A program made the position numbers and the translations under genes. A DNA stretch of 64,000 bases, taken from NCBI GenBank assembly GCA_934339005.1, contig CAKRHR010000001.1:104470-168469 (forward strand), in the 5' to 3' direction. Source of the stretch: an uncultured Catenibacillus sp. Its GTDB lineage: Bacteria; Bacillota; Clostridia; Lachnospirales; Lachnospiraceae. The notes beneath the pieces were generated by a model. That model had not been told where the DNA came from, did no database searches, and worked only from the letters and a program-made list of their open reading frames with translations. Shown here in pieces: positions 1 to 9,228 of this stretch (position 1 is its first letter; each line of letters opens with the position of its first letter).

Positions 1-19
1 CAGGAGGGATATATTTTTT

Positions 20-2221
20 ATGAAGGCATTAACAGAAAACCAGAAAAAGAAAATCGACGATTTGATGGCGCAGATGACATTAGAAGAAAAAATCGGCCAG
101 TTAAATCAGATTTCACCATCCATCGTTGGTGGTTTTGATGTATCTTTTGAAGAATTAATTGAGATGATGTCTGACGGACGTATTTCAAAAGAAGAATTTG
201 GAAAAATGATGGCGGGGGCATCTACAGATTATCATGACGATGTAAACCGTCAGGGCGGTATCAGTTCATTATTGATTCAGGACCCGGAAGTCTGTAACAA
301 ATTACAGAAAATTGCTGTGGAAGAAACACGTCTTGGTATTCCGCTGATTTTTGGTTTCGATGTTATCCACGGTTTCAGAACAGTTGCACCAATCGCAGTT
401 GCAGAAGTTGGTACATTTGAGCCTGAATTATCTAAAATAACAGCGGAAATTGCAGCGAAAGAATCCAGAGCCAGCGGTATTGCATGGCATTTTGCGCCAA
501 TGCTTGATATCTCAAGAGATGCGCGTTGGGGCCGTATTTCCGAAGGCCCGGGCGAAGACCCATATCTGGCTTCTGTATTTGCAAGAGAAAGAATCCATGG
601 ACTTCAGGATAACGATGAGAGCACAGATACATATGTTGCTGCATGCCTGAAACATTATGTGGCCTACGGTGCATGCGAAAGCGGTCGCGATTATAACACA
701 GTCAGCATGGCAAAATCTATGTTGCACAACGCTTACCTGCCACCATTTAAAGCGGCTGTTGAGGAAGGCGCAGCGACAGTTATGGCATCTTTCAATGATT
801 TAAATGGCGTGCCTTGTACAGTCAATCCATATACACTGCGTACAGTGCTTAAAGAAAGCTACGGATTTGACGGATTTGTTGTCAGCGATGCCAACGCAAT
901 CAAAGAATGTGTTGCACATGGTATTGCAGAAGATGAAGCCGATGCAGCAGCACAGGCTATTAAAGCCGGTCTTGATATGGATATGGGCACATGGATTTAC
1001 AGTAAAGAGTTAAAACAGCTTGTGGAAGACGGTAAGGTTGATATTGCTTACATTGACGAAGCGGTTCGCCGTATTTTAGGTGTTAAGATGCGTCTTGGTT
1101 TATTTGAAAAACCATATGTGACAGAGGAAGAAATGCATCGTTATGACGAACTTCCGGCAGAACACATTGCACACGCACTGGAGGTTTCAGAAAAATCTAT
1201 CGTATTGTTAAAGAATGACAATCATATTTTGCCATTAAAGAAAAACCAGAAAATCAGCCTTGTAGGTGCATTGGCAGACATGCCTGAAGAAGTTCTTGGC
1301 TCATGGGCGATCAGTGGCCGTGCCAAAGACTGTGTGACAATTCACCAGGGCCTGATTAACAGCGGCGCAGATGTGACCTATTATCCGTGCTGTGCACCGG
1401 ATGGTGATATTAATATGGAGGAAGTTGCAGCAGCGACAAAGAATGCAGATGTGATTGTTGCCGTTGTCGGTGAATATGCAAGCATGAGCGGCGAGGCATC
1501 CTCAAGAGCAGACATTACACTGCCGGGCAAGCAGAGAGAATTATTAAAATTATTATCAGACAGCGGTAAAACAGTTGTAACTGTCCTTCAAAATGGCCGT
1601 CCTCTGGCACTTGAATGGGAAGATAAACATTTGCCAGTTATCGTTGAAGCATGGCATCTTGGCGTGCAGATGGGTAATGCAGTAGCACACGTATTGTTTG
1701 GCGATGTGAATCCAAGCGGTAAATTATCCTGTACATTCCCTGCCAAAACAGGTCAGTGCCCAATGTATTACAATGCGCCAAAAACAGGCAGACCTGGAAG
1801 TAAGAGCAAATTTACATCAAGATATCTGGATGCCCCTGTTGCACCATTATATCCGTTCGGTTTTGGCTTAAGCTACACTACATTTGAATATTCAGATATG
1901 AAAGTTTCAGAAGACGAAAATGCCATCGAAGTATCTGTAACACTTAAAAATACAGGCGATTGTGCAGGCGCAGAAGCTGTACAGCTCTACATGCAGGATG
2001 TGACAGCCTCCATCGTTCGCCCAATCAAAGAATTAAAAGGTTTTAAGAAAGTCACACTTGAAGCAGGCGAAGAAACACACGTTACAATCACACTCGAAAA
2101 GAATCAGATGGGCTTCTATGATGATGATGCCGTTTACCATCTCGAAGATGGCCGATTCAAATTGTATATCGGCGGCAATTCAAGAGATTGTCTGGAGGAT
2201 GAAATTGTGCTGGAATTTTAA
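20..2221 (+). CDS. Glycoside hydrolase family 3 (beta-glucosidase-like)
   Basis: A 733-residue GH3 enzyme expected to release terminal glucose (or another sugar) from beta-linked oligosaccharides. Seen in the sequence: an N-terminal TIM barrel with the conserved KH motif (K211-H212), RWGR (about 169-172) and the catalytic nucleophile Asp in VSDANA (about D290); then the alpha/beta sandwich domain (about 390-600) and a C-terminal fibronectin-III-like domain (about 640-733). There is no signal peptide, so it is probably cytoplasmic and acts on imported oligosaccharides. The start is preceded by CAGGAGG at the first bases of the window. It lies just upstream of a two-component system, an ABC importer and a GH5 gene, which points to beta-glucan or beta-glucoside use. 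Exact substrate cannot be read from sequence. Confidence 0.93.
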   Translation: MKALTENQKKKIDDLMAQMTLEEKIGQLNQISPSIVGGFDVSFEELIEMMSDGRISKEEFGKMMAGASTDYHDDVNRQGGISSLLIQDPEVCNKLQKIAVEETRLGIPLIFGFDVIHGFRTVAPIAVAEVGTFEPELSKITAEIAAKESRASGIAWHFAPMLDISRDARWGRISEGPGEDPYLASVFARERIHGLQDNDESTDTYVAACLKHYVAYGACESGRDYNTVSMAKSMLHNAYLPPFKAAVEEGAATVMASFNDLNGVPCTVNPYTLRTVLKESYGFDGFVVSDANAIKECVAHGIAEDEADAAAQAIKAGLDMDMGTWIYSKELKQLVEDGKVDIAYIDEAVRRILGVKMRLGLFEKPYVTEEEMHRYDELPAEHIAHALEVSEKSIVLLKNDNHILPLKKNQKISLVGALADMPEEVLGSWAISGRAKDCVTIHQGLINSGADVTYYPCCAPDGDINMEEVAAATKNADVIVAVVGEYASMSGEASSRADITLPGKQRELLKLLSDSGKTVVTVLQNGRPLALEWEDKHLPVIVEAWHLGVQMGNAVAHVLFGDVNPSGKLSCTFPAKTGQCPMYYNAPKTGRPGSKSKFTSRYLDAPVAPLYPFGFGLSYTTFEYSDMKVSEDENAIEVSVTLKNTGDCAGAEAVQLYMQDVTASIVRPIKELKGFKKVTLEAGEETHVTITLEKNQMGFYDDDAVYHLEDGRFKLYIGGNSRDCLEDEIVLEF

Positions 2222-2320
2222 ATTAAAGCACATGAAGCATGGCGCGTTTACAGTTAGATATTTTTAATTCCACGATTAATGAATACAGGATTATTGAAAA
2301 TAATTAAATAAATGCTTCTG

Positions 2321-2354
2321 CAAAAGCCGGTGGGATAAATCTTGCCGGCTTTTG
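2321..2354 (+). terminator. Terminator-like hairpin after the GH3 gene
   Basis: CAAAAGCCGG pairs perfectly with CCGGCTTTTG across a 14-base loop, so the T-run is partly inside the stem. It lies in the 354-base gap between the GH3 gene and the histidine kinase gene and probably separates the two transcription units. The rest of the gap is AT-rich; no promoter was convincing there. Confidence 0.7.
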
Positions 2355-2575
2355 TATTTGCAAAATTCAGAAAAATTCATATAAATATATTTTCAACAAA
2401 AAAATACTTTGCTAAAATATGATAAGACAAATAAGGGTTATGGAAATTGTGTAGCAACATCAGTCAGTTGGATACATAAATAAGCGTCAGAATTTACATT
2501 TAAAACTTATATTGTGGTATCAATAATTTAAAAATAACAGGAGAAAACATTTGATATAGAGGGGCGGTACATATT

Positions 2576-4291
2576 TTGAAAAAAAGAAAATCCATGAAAA
2601 CCAAAGTATTTATGATTCTGCTTGTGATGCAGGTGCCATTAATTTTACTGGTTTTATTTTTCAATATCTATTTTGTCAATTACTATAATCAAAAAATATC
2701 AGAATCTAACAGAGATGCGATGAATTCGTATTGCAGCGTATTGGAAGATTATTTAAAGCGCATGGACAACTATATGCTGAATTTCGTGGCGACCAATAAA
2801 GATTTTAAAATGTTAGCCAGGGATACCACGGAACTTGATGCCCATCTGGATTCGCTGGAAGTGATGAATGAGTGCCTGCCGATGCTTGAAGAAGATGATC
2901 TGCTGCAGCTGTGTTATGTCGTGAACCATCCCAACGATATATTTCGACCGGTGCTTTCTGAAAACCGATATGCGCTGGACGTCAGAGAAAATCTGAAAAT
3001 TTATTTTGAAAATTATACGAAGGATAACGGCACAATCATGAATACGCAGTGGAAGGGCATGAGTGTTGGCGGTGAAAATTTTTTATATATGATCAAAGGC
3101 TATTCAGGCACTTATCTCATTTATATTTTGGACGTCAGCAAAATCCACAAACCTCAATATGAACAAAATACCGAGCGCTATGGTGAAATGATTTTCTATA
3201 CAGAAAATGGATTAATTCTTAATGAGAAAGATACTGTCACAGAGCAGGGTATTTTATTTTCGGGCGATGACAACTATTATTTTTCAGGCAGTAAACAGAG
3301 ATATATGGTTACAGAAAAAGACATACCACAGGCAAATATTCGCGCCGCGTATATTGTCAAAAGCAATGGAGTACTTGGCAATATGTCCTGGATGCAGCGG
3401 TGCGTAATCGTATTTTCGATTATCCTTGTAGTGATGATTTTGCCATTTGGCTATCATTTGCTTAAAAAAGCATTTTTCCGACCGCTGGATGCGCTGGTGG
3501 ATACGATGGATAAAATCAAAGCAGGTCAGTGGGAAGCCAGAGCAGACAAAAATTATGGTGAAACGGAATTTCTGGAAGTCAACAATACGTTTAACAGTAT
3601 GATGGAGGAAATCAAAAGTCTGAAAATCGAAGGATACGAAAAAGAATTAAGTTTGCAGCAGACGAAGCTGGATTATTATCAGATTCAGATCAGACCTCAT
3701 TTTTATGTCAACTGCCTGAAAAATATGTACAGTCTTCTGGAAGAAAAACAGTATGACGATGTGAAGAAAAGTATTATTTACCTGTCCAAGCATCTGAGAT
3801 ATATGCTTAAAGGTTCCTCCATGATCGTGCCTTTGGAGGAAGAATTGCAGTACGTTCAAAATTATATCGAACTGCAGCAGATCGGCCGTATTAAACCTAT
3901 TCTTTGTAAAGTAGAAGCAGATGAGAATGTATTAAAATATAATATACCGGCGATTTCGATTTTATCCTTTGTGGAGAATTCTGTAAAATATGGCCTTGTT
4001 CTGAATGAGGAACTTAAAATTATCATTCAGATTCAGAAAATGACGACAGGGGAGGATGAATATTTAAATATTCATATTTCGGATAACGGCAGCGGCTTCT
4101 CGGAGGAGGTGCTTGAACATCTGAATCAGAACATTGAAACCCGAAAAGATGGCACGACGATTGGCATTTATAATGTCATCGAACGTTTCAAATTGTATTA
4201 TGGCGCTGAAAATATTGAATGTGCATTTTCAAATCTAAACGGTGCGCATACAGATATATTTATCAAAAAAAGAAAGGATGACAGCAGATGA
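2576..4291 (+). CDS. Sensor histidine kinase, YesM/LytS-like class
   Basis: Membrane sensor kinase of the family that pairs with AraC-type response regulators at carbohydrate loci. Seen: a transmembrane helix at about residues 10-33, a roughly 230-residue extracytoplasmic region, a second helix at about 270-292, a HAMP-like segment, the His_kinase domain with phospho-acceptor His375 in the motif QIRPHF, and an HATPase domain with DNGSGF. I use a TTG start because GAGGGGCGG sits 8 bases upstream; an ATG at 2594 would remove six residues. Its end overlaps the regulator gene by four bases (ATGA), so the two are translationally coupled. Inference: it senses an extracellular sugar and controls the importer operon downstream. 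Confidence 0.92.
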   Translation: MKKRKSMKTKVFMILLVMQVPLILLVLFFNIYFVNYYNQKISESNRDAMNSYCSVLEDYLKRMDNYMLNFVATNKDFKMLARDTTELDAHLDSLEVMNECLPMLEEDDLLQLCYVVNHPNDIFRPVLSENRYALDVRENLKIYFENYTKDNGTIMNTQWKGMSVGGENFLYMIKGYSGTYLIYILDVSKIHKPQYEQNTERYGEMIFYTENGLILNEKDTVTEQGILFSGDDNYYFSGSKQRYMVTEKDIPQANIRAAYIVKSNGVLGNMSWMQRCVIVFSIILVVMILPFGYHLLKKAFFRPLDALVDTMDKIKAGQWEARADKNYGETEFLEVNNTFNSMMEEIKSLKIEGYEKELSLQQTKLDYYQIQIRPHFYVNCLKNMYSLLEEKQYDDVKKSIIYLSKHLRYMLKGSSMIVPLEEELQYVQNYIELQQIGRIKPILCKVEADENVLKYNIPAISILSFVENSVKYGLVLNEELKIIIQIQKMTTGEDEYLNIHISDNGSGFSEEVLEHLNQNIETRKDGTTIGIYNVIERFKLYYGAENIECAFSNLNGAHTDIFIKKRKDDSR

Positions 4292-5502
4292 ATATATTGA
4301 TTGTAGATGACTTGGTCAGTGTGGTCAATGGTATTGAAAATGGTATTGACTGGAAAAAATTAAATATAGACAGCGTATTTAAGGCGCACAATGCCTATGA
4401 GGCGAAAATTATTATTAAAAATGTACCAATCGATATTTTGCTGACAGATATTGAAATGCCCGGCGAGAGCGGCATTGATCTGGTGGCATGGGTCCATGCT
4501 GAAAATAAAGATATTGAGTGTATTTTTATGTCATCCCATGCAGATTTTGATTATGCCCGCAGAGCGTTGCAGACTGGAAGCTGTGAGTATGTGCTGCTGC
4601 CATGCCCGAATGAGGAAATCGAGGAGGTCATCGGAAAAGCTGTTATGCGACTGACCAGCCGCAGGGAAAAAGACAAAGTTTATCAGTATGGCAAGGTTGT
4701 GACAGAGGATGTGTGGTTGGAAAAAATGTTGTTAAAACACAGCATTACTACTGCGCAGAATCAGGATGCCATTGAACGTCTGATTCATATTGGTAGCATT
4801 AAACCACAGGCATGCGGTTATCTGGTGTATATCAAATTGCGGGAAAATGCAGAACAGTCTGCACAGTGGGATATGTCACTTCTGGAATTTATCATAGGCA
4901 ATATCAGTCATGAGTTGATGCAGCCGGTGCATTATCGTGTGATCGTGAGCGGACAGTCGAAAGATACATTTGCAATGTTTTGTCAGCCTGAGGAAACACA
5001 GGATATTTCGGAGGAGGCATTTGCGCGGCAAATCCATATGATCCGGGAAACCATGACAAAAGTGCTGCATTTACAGATGTACATATGTTTTGAGCGGTGC
5101 ACAGATTATGCACAGTTGAGTGCAATCAGTCATCGGCTGGAAGAAAAAGCAAAGACGGCATTGTCGGATATACAGGAAACTTCAGGCGATACGGCCCAGG
5201 TGATCGCATGTGTGGAGGAGTATGTGAAGGAGCATATCGCTTATGATGTCAAACGCAGTGATCTGGCAAATCATGTACATATGAATGTGGACTATCTATC
5301 AAGGATTTTTAAGCGGGGAAAGGGCGTTACCTTGAATGAATTTATTATTGAAAGCAAGATGGCGGTTGCCAGAAATTTATTACAGACCACAAGACTTCCG
5401 GTGGGGCTTGTGGCAGCCAGAGTCGGTTACAGTGATTTTTCTTATTTTTCAAAATTATACAAAAAATCCTTTGGACATACACCTACGGAGGAACGCGGAT
5501 AA
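4288..5502 (+). CDS. Response regulator with AraC-type DNA-binding domain (YesN-like)
   Basis: Partner of the preceding kinase. The N-terminal receiver domain has the acidic pair IVDD near the start and the phospho-acceptor Asp54 in LLTDIEMPG. The C-terminal about 100 residues form a double helix-turn-helix AraC domain (YVKEHIAYDVKRSDLANHVH onwards, then ARVGYSDFSYFSKLYKKSFG). A central region of about 150 residues links them. Length (404 aa) is shorter than many YesN proteins of about 500 aa. The start overlaps the kinase stop. It most likely activates the promoter upstream of the solute-binding protein at 5652 when the sugar is present; no operator could be identified. Confidence 0.92.
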   Translation: MNILIVDDLVSVVNGIENGIDWKKLNIDSVFKAHNAYEAKIIIKNVPIDILLTDIEMPGESGIDLVAWVHAENKDIECIFMSSHADFDYARRALQTGSCEYVLLPCPNEEIEEVIGKAVMRLTSRREKDKVYQYGKVVTEDVWLEKMLLKHSITTAQNQDAIERLIHIGSIKPQACGYLVYIKLRENAEQSAQWDMSLLEFIIGNISHELMQPVHYRVIVSGQSKDTFAMFCQPEETQDISEEAFARQIHMIRETMTKVLHLQMYICFERCTDYAQLSAISHRLEEKAKTALSDIQETSGDTAQVIACVEEYVKEHIAYDVKRSDLANHVHMNVDYLSRIFKRGKGVTLNEFIIESKMAVARNLLQTTRLPVGLVAARVGYSDFSYFSKLYKKSFGHTPTEERG

Positions 5503-5512
5503 AATATGGAAG

Positions 5513-5544
5513 GTCGGTATTTTTTTACGAAAATACCGACTTTT
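5513..5544 (+). terminator. Terminator after the two-component system
   Basis: GTCGGTATTT pairs with AAATACCGAC around a short loop and is followed by TTTT. It ends the kinase/regulator unit and separates it from the transporter operon that starts at 5652. Confidence 0.8.
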
Positions 5545-5651
5545 ATAAATTTTGGTCGGCAGCGTGCCAATGGGATGTCTGCATTATTACAGATGAAAAC
5601 ATGAAAAGTTGATAGAATAAAACCATCAAATACAGGGAGGTCATTTTTAGA

Positions 5652-7223
5652 ATGAAAGGAAAAAGAACAAGAGCAGTCGCATTAGCGCTGGCGACAGCAA
5701 TGGTTGGCATGCTGCTGGCGGGCTGTGGCTCAGATAACAAAACTTCAGATGCATCCAATAATGCGTCTAACACACAGGGCGAAGCAAGTGATAGTGGCGA
5801 TACAGCCAGTGGTGATGACAGAGCAGCGTATTTTCAGGGCAAAGATCACTATACATTAAAAATTATGGCATTTGGTGATGCAGATACGACAACTTTGGAA
5901 AAAATATCTGAAAAACTCAGCGAGTACACAGAACCTGCATTAAACTGTGATGTTGAACTGACAAGAGTTGGTTTTGCATCTTATATGCAGCAGTTAAACC
6001 TGATGTTATCTTCAGGGGATGAGTTTGATTTATTTATTCCAATGGCATCACCTGTAGATTATGTGAATGCAGGACAGATTCAGCCTGTAGAAGATCTTGT
6101 GAAGGAATATGCACCGGAATTAGAACAGTTGATTTCAGCAGAAGATCGTGTAACACAGACATTTGCTGAAGAATGGTATGGTCTGCCGAATAATTCAGAA
6201 AAAGGTTATACACTTGGTTTTGGTATGCGTAAAGATGTATGCGATGAGCTCGGTATTGATTACGAAAATCTGTCATCTTGGGATGATTTGCATGATGCAC
6301 TTGTTAAAGTAAAGGAAGCACATCCGGAAATGTATCCTATTGTTTCAAATAGTGGAAGCATGTTTGGATCTGATACAGCTTATACAGGTCAGGACAGTTG
6401 TGGCGATACATATAATCTTGCAGTGCTCACAGACCCATTTGATGAAAATGGAAAAATTGAAAGTTGGTTTACAACAGATCAGTTTAAAGAAGTGACTACA
6501 CGTATGTACACATGGGCACAGGAAGGTCTTGTAATGCCGGATGCTTCTACAAATGCAGATGGAGCAAATACACTTGTAGCAGCAGGCAAAGCATTTGGAT
6601 ATTTTCAGCATATGAAACCAGGCTGGGAAGGTGAACAGTCGGTATCTAATCAGACAGAAACAGTTGCATGGCGTTATGGCACACCAACATATACGGGTGG
6701 ATCAATGGCATGGTTTGTACCGACATCTTCAGGTGACCCTGAAAGAGCCGTTGCATTCTGGGAAATGATGTATACAAACGCAGATATTGCAAATCTTGTA
6801 ATCAACGGCATCGAAGGTGAAGACTATGTTGTAGCAGATGAAGCTAACGGTATTATCGATTATCCGGAAGGCAAAGATTCTTCTACAGCAACTTACAGCC
6901 GTCTGACATGGGAATGGCCTAATCAGCAGCTTGGTTATTTCTGGGAAGGTGAAGATACAACATTATGGGAACAGTATGCTGAATTTGAAAAGGAAGCACA
7001 GATACCGGTATCTTTTGGCTTTACTTTTGATGCAACATCAGTCATGAATGAAATTACGGCGTGCACAAATGTATATCAGAAATATGTACCTGCATTACTT
7101 TGTGGTTCACTTGACCCTGAAACAACAATCCCTGTTTTAAATGAAGAAATGGAAAAAGCAGGTATTCAGAAAATTGTGGATGAAAAACAGGCACAGTTTG
7201 ATGCATGGAAAGCTTCAAAATAA
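5652..7223 (+). CDS. Sugar ABC transporter solute-binding lipoprotein
   Basis: A 523-residue extracellular solute-binding protein of the LplA/YtcQ class. Seen: positively charged N-terminus (KGKRTR), hydrophobic h-region and the lipobox LLAG-C with Cys25 as lipidation site, then a Ser/Asp/Asn-rich flexible linker and a Trp-rich binding domain typical of oligosaccharide binders. The gene is preceded by AGGGAGGT. It is the first gene of an importer operon with two permeases and a GH5 enzyme. Known for the family: large binding proteins of this class deliver oligosaccharides to LplB/LplC-type permeases. Substrate inferred from the flanking GH3 and GH5 genes: a beta-glucan or beta-mannan oligosaccharide. 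Confidence 0.92.
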   Translation: MKGKRTRAVALALATAMVGMLLAGCGSDNKTSDASNNASNTQGEASDSGDTASGDDRAAYFQGKDHYTLKIMAFGDADTTTLEKISEKLSEYTEPALNCDVELTRVGFASYMQQLNLMLSSGDEFDLFIPMASPVDYVNAGQIQPVEDLVKEYAPELEQLISAEDRVTQTFAEEWYGLPNNSEKGYTLGFGMRKDVCDELGIDYENLSSWDDLHDALVKVKEAHPEMYPIVSNSGSMFGSDTAYTGQDSCGDTYNLAVLTDPFDENGKIESWFTTDQFKEVTTRMYTWAQEGLVMPDASTNADGANTLVAAGKAFGYFQHMKPGWEGEQSVSNQTETVAWRYGTPTYTGGSMAWFVPTSSGDPERAVAFWEMMYTNADIANLVINGIEGEDYVVADEANGIIDYPEGKDSSTATYSRLTWEWPNQQLGYFWEGEDTTLWEQYAEFEKEAQIPVSFGFTFDATSVMNEITACTNVYQKYVPALLCGSLDPETTIPVLNEEMEKAGIQKIVDEKQAQFDAWKASK

Positions 7224-7334
7224 GAAAATATCTGAGTGATATAAGAAAATATCCGAATGATTTATACAGAAAAATGGCAGTATGTGAAACAGCCAGATTA
7301 AAAATGTATAGGTATCAGGATACACAAATTATAT

Positions 7335-7359
7335 AGGGGACTGTCATGCAGTCCCCTTT
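7335..7359 (+). terminator. Stable hairpin between binding-protein and permease genes
   Basis: AGGGGACTG pairs with CAGTCCCCT around a 5-base loop, followed by only two or three T. Such hairpins after a binding-protein gene commonly act as leaky terminators or mRNA 3'-end protectors, giving more binding protein than permease. Functional reading is inference. Confidence 0.65.
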
Positions 7360-7397
7360 GTGATAAGAAAATATGGTTTGCAGGGAGAGGATGAACG

Positions 7398-8321
7398 ATG
7401 AAGAAAAAAAGTTTTATGCAGCGTCATAAACGCTTTTTACCTTTATATATGATGATGATTCCGGGATTGTTATATCTGTTGATCAACAATTATATACCTA
7501 TGGCAGGTATCGTGATTGCATTTAAACAGGTCAACTTCAGAAAGGGTATTCTGGCTAGTCCGTGGATTGGTCTGAGTAATTTTAAATATCTGTTTACAAC
7601 AAATGATGCGTGGATCATCACACGAAATACGATTTTATATAATATTGTATTTATTGTGCTTGGCACAGCACTTGCGGTATTTGTTGCGATTATTTTAAAT
7701 GAACTTCGCGGCAAACTGAGCAAAAAAGTATATCAGACAGTCATTTTGATACCATACCTGATTTCAATGGTTGTTGTCAGTTATCTTGCTAATGCGATGC
7801 TTTCAACAGATACAGGGTTCTTGAACAATTCAATTTTAAAACTGTTTGGTGCAGATCCTGTCAGTTGGTATTCAGAACCAAAATACTGGCCGTTTATTTT
7901 AGTATTTGTCAATCTCTGGAAAAACTTCGGTTATCAGTCCATTATTTTCTATGCAACTGTTGTTGGACTGGATGCAGGCTTATATGAAGCTGCCGCAATC
8001 GACGGTGCGACACGTTGGAATCGAATTTATCATGTGACATTGCCGGGATTGCGTTCAACGATCATTACGTTGACACTGATGTCTGTCGGTCGAATTTTCT
8101 ATTCTGATTTTGGTCTGTTCTATCAGGTGCCAATGAATTCAGGACCATTGTTTGACGTGACGAACACAATTGATACATATGTTTATCGTGGTTTAATGCA
8201 GAGTAATAATATTGGTATGTCTTCAGCGGCAGGTGTTTACCAGTCCATTATCGGATGCCTGTGTGTACTGACAGCAAACTTTATTGTCAGAAAAATCAGC
8301 AAAGAAGACGCATTATTCTAA
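7398..8321 (+). CDS. ABC transporter permease, LplB/YteP-type
   Basis: A 307-residue inner-membrane permease with about six transmembrane helices. The cytoplasmic EAA loop is clear (EAAAIDGATRWNRIYHVTLP), the part that docks on the ATPase subunit. It begins with a charged N-terminus typical of LplB-type carbohydrate permeases. It lies in an operon after the binding protein and 18 bases before the second permease. No ATPase gene is present in the operon, which is usual for this class: such importers use a shared MsmX/UgpC-type ATPase encoded elsewhere, and a candidate is at 48245. Confidence 0.93.
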   Translation: MKKKSFMQRHKRFLPLYMMMIPGLLYLLINNYIPMAGIVIAFKQVNFRKGILASPWIGLSNFKYLFTTNDAWIITRNTILYNIVFIVLGTALAVFVAIILNELRGKLSKKVYQTVILIPYLISMVVVSYLANAMLSTDTGFLNNSILKLFGADPVSWYSEPKYWPFILVFVNLWKNFGYQSIIFYATVVGLDAGLYEAAAIDGATRWNRIYHVTLPGLRSTIITLTLMSVGRIFYSDFGLFYQVPMNSGPLFDVTNTIDTYVYRGLMQSNNIGMSSAAGVYQSIIGCLCVLTANFIVRKISKEDALF

Positions 8322-8339
8322 GGAAGGGAGAAAATAAAA

Positions 8340-9221
8340 ATGGTAGAAAAAGGTCATAAGTTTCAAATCGCAGCACACATTTTAATGATTATCCTTTCTG
8401 TGCTTTGTCTGTTTCCATTTCTTTTATTGATTATGTCCTCTGTGACAGATGAGCAGGCACTGATTCGTGATGGATATTCAATCTTTCCATCTATGTTCAG
8501 TCTGGATGCGTACAAATATATTTTCAGAAATGCTGCAACGATTTTTCGGGCATATGGTACGACCATTATGGTGACAGTGATTGGTACAGTGGCAAATCTT
8601 GTGCTGACCACATTACTTGCCTATCCGTTGTCAAGAAAAGACCTGCCGCATCGCAATGTATGGTCATTTATCGTATTTTTTACAATGTTGTTTAATGGTG
8701 GTCTTGTCCCTTCATATATCATGTGGACACAGTATTTCCATATAAAAAATACTTACGCCGCATTGATCGTACCGGCACTGATGATGGGGGCATTTTACGT
8801 TATTATGATGCGTACAAATCTTTCTCAGAATATTCCGGAGGAAGTCCTTGAGGCGGCAAGAATTGACGGTGCAGGTGAATGGAAAATTTTAATTAAAGTT
8901 GTACTTCCGATGTCACTGCCGATTATTGCCACACTGATGCTGTTAGTTGGTCTTGCTTACTGGAATGACTGGATGAATGGTCTGTATTACCTGACAAAAA
9001 CAAAATATTACACGATTCAGGTACTCTTAAATGCAATGCTTCAGGATCTGCAGACATTACTTTCAAGTTCAATTGGTGCCAATGTAGATGTATCCTCAAT
9101 GCCATCTACAAGTATTAAGATGGCAATCGCTGTTGTCGGCGCGGTACCGGTACTGTGTATTTATCCATTTTTTCAGAAATACTTTGTCAAAGGTATTACG
9201 ATTGGGGCTGTGAAAGGTTGA
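8340..9221 (+). CDS. ABC transporter permease, LplC/YtcP-type
   Basis: Second membrane subunit (293 aa) of the sugar importer. Around six transmembrane helices and an EAA loop (EAARIDGAGEWKILIKVVLP) are visible, and the C-terminus ends with the family's typical FQKYFVKGITIGAVKG. The ribosome site AAGGGAG precedes the ATG, 18 bases after the first permease gene. It forms a heterodimer with the first permease. Only seven bases separate its stop from the following GH5 gene, so import and cleavage are co-expressed. Confidence 0.93.
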   Translation: MVEKGHKFQIAAHILMIILSVLCLFPFLLLIMSSVTDEQALIRDGYSIFPSMFSLDAYKYIFRNAATIFRAYGTTIMVTVIGTVANLVLTTLLAYPLSRKDLPHRNVWSFIVFFTMLFNGGLVPSYIMWTQYFHIKNTYAALIVPALMMGAFYVIMMRTNLSQNIPEEVLEAARIDGAGEWKILIKVVLPMSLPIIATLMLLVGLAYWNDWMNGLYYLTKTKYYTIQVLLNAMLQDLQTLLSSSIGANVDVSSMPSTSIKMAIAVVGAVPVLCIYPFFQKYFVKGITIGAVKG

Positions 9222-9228
9222 TAGTGAT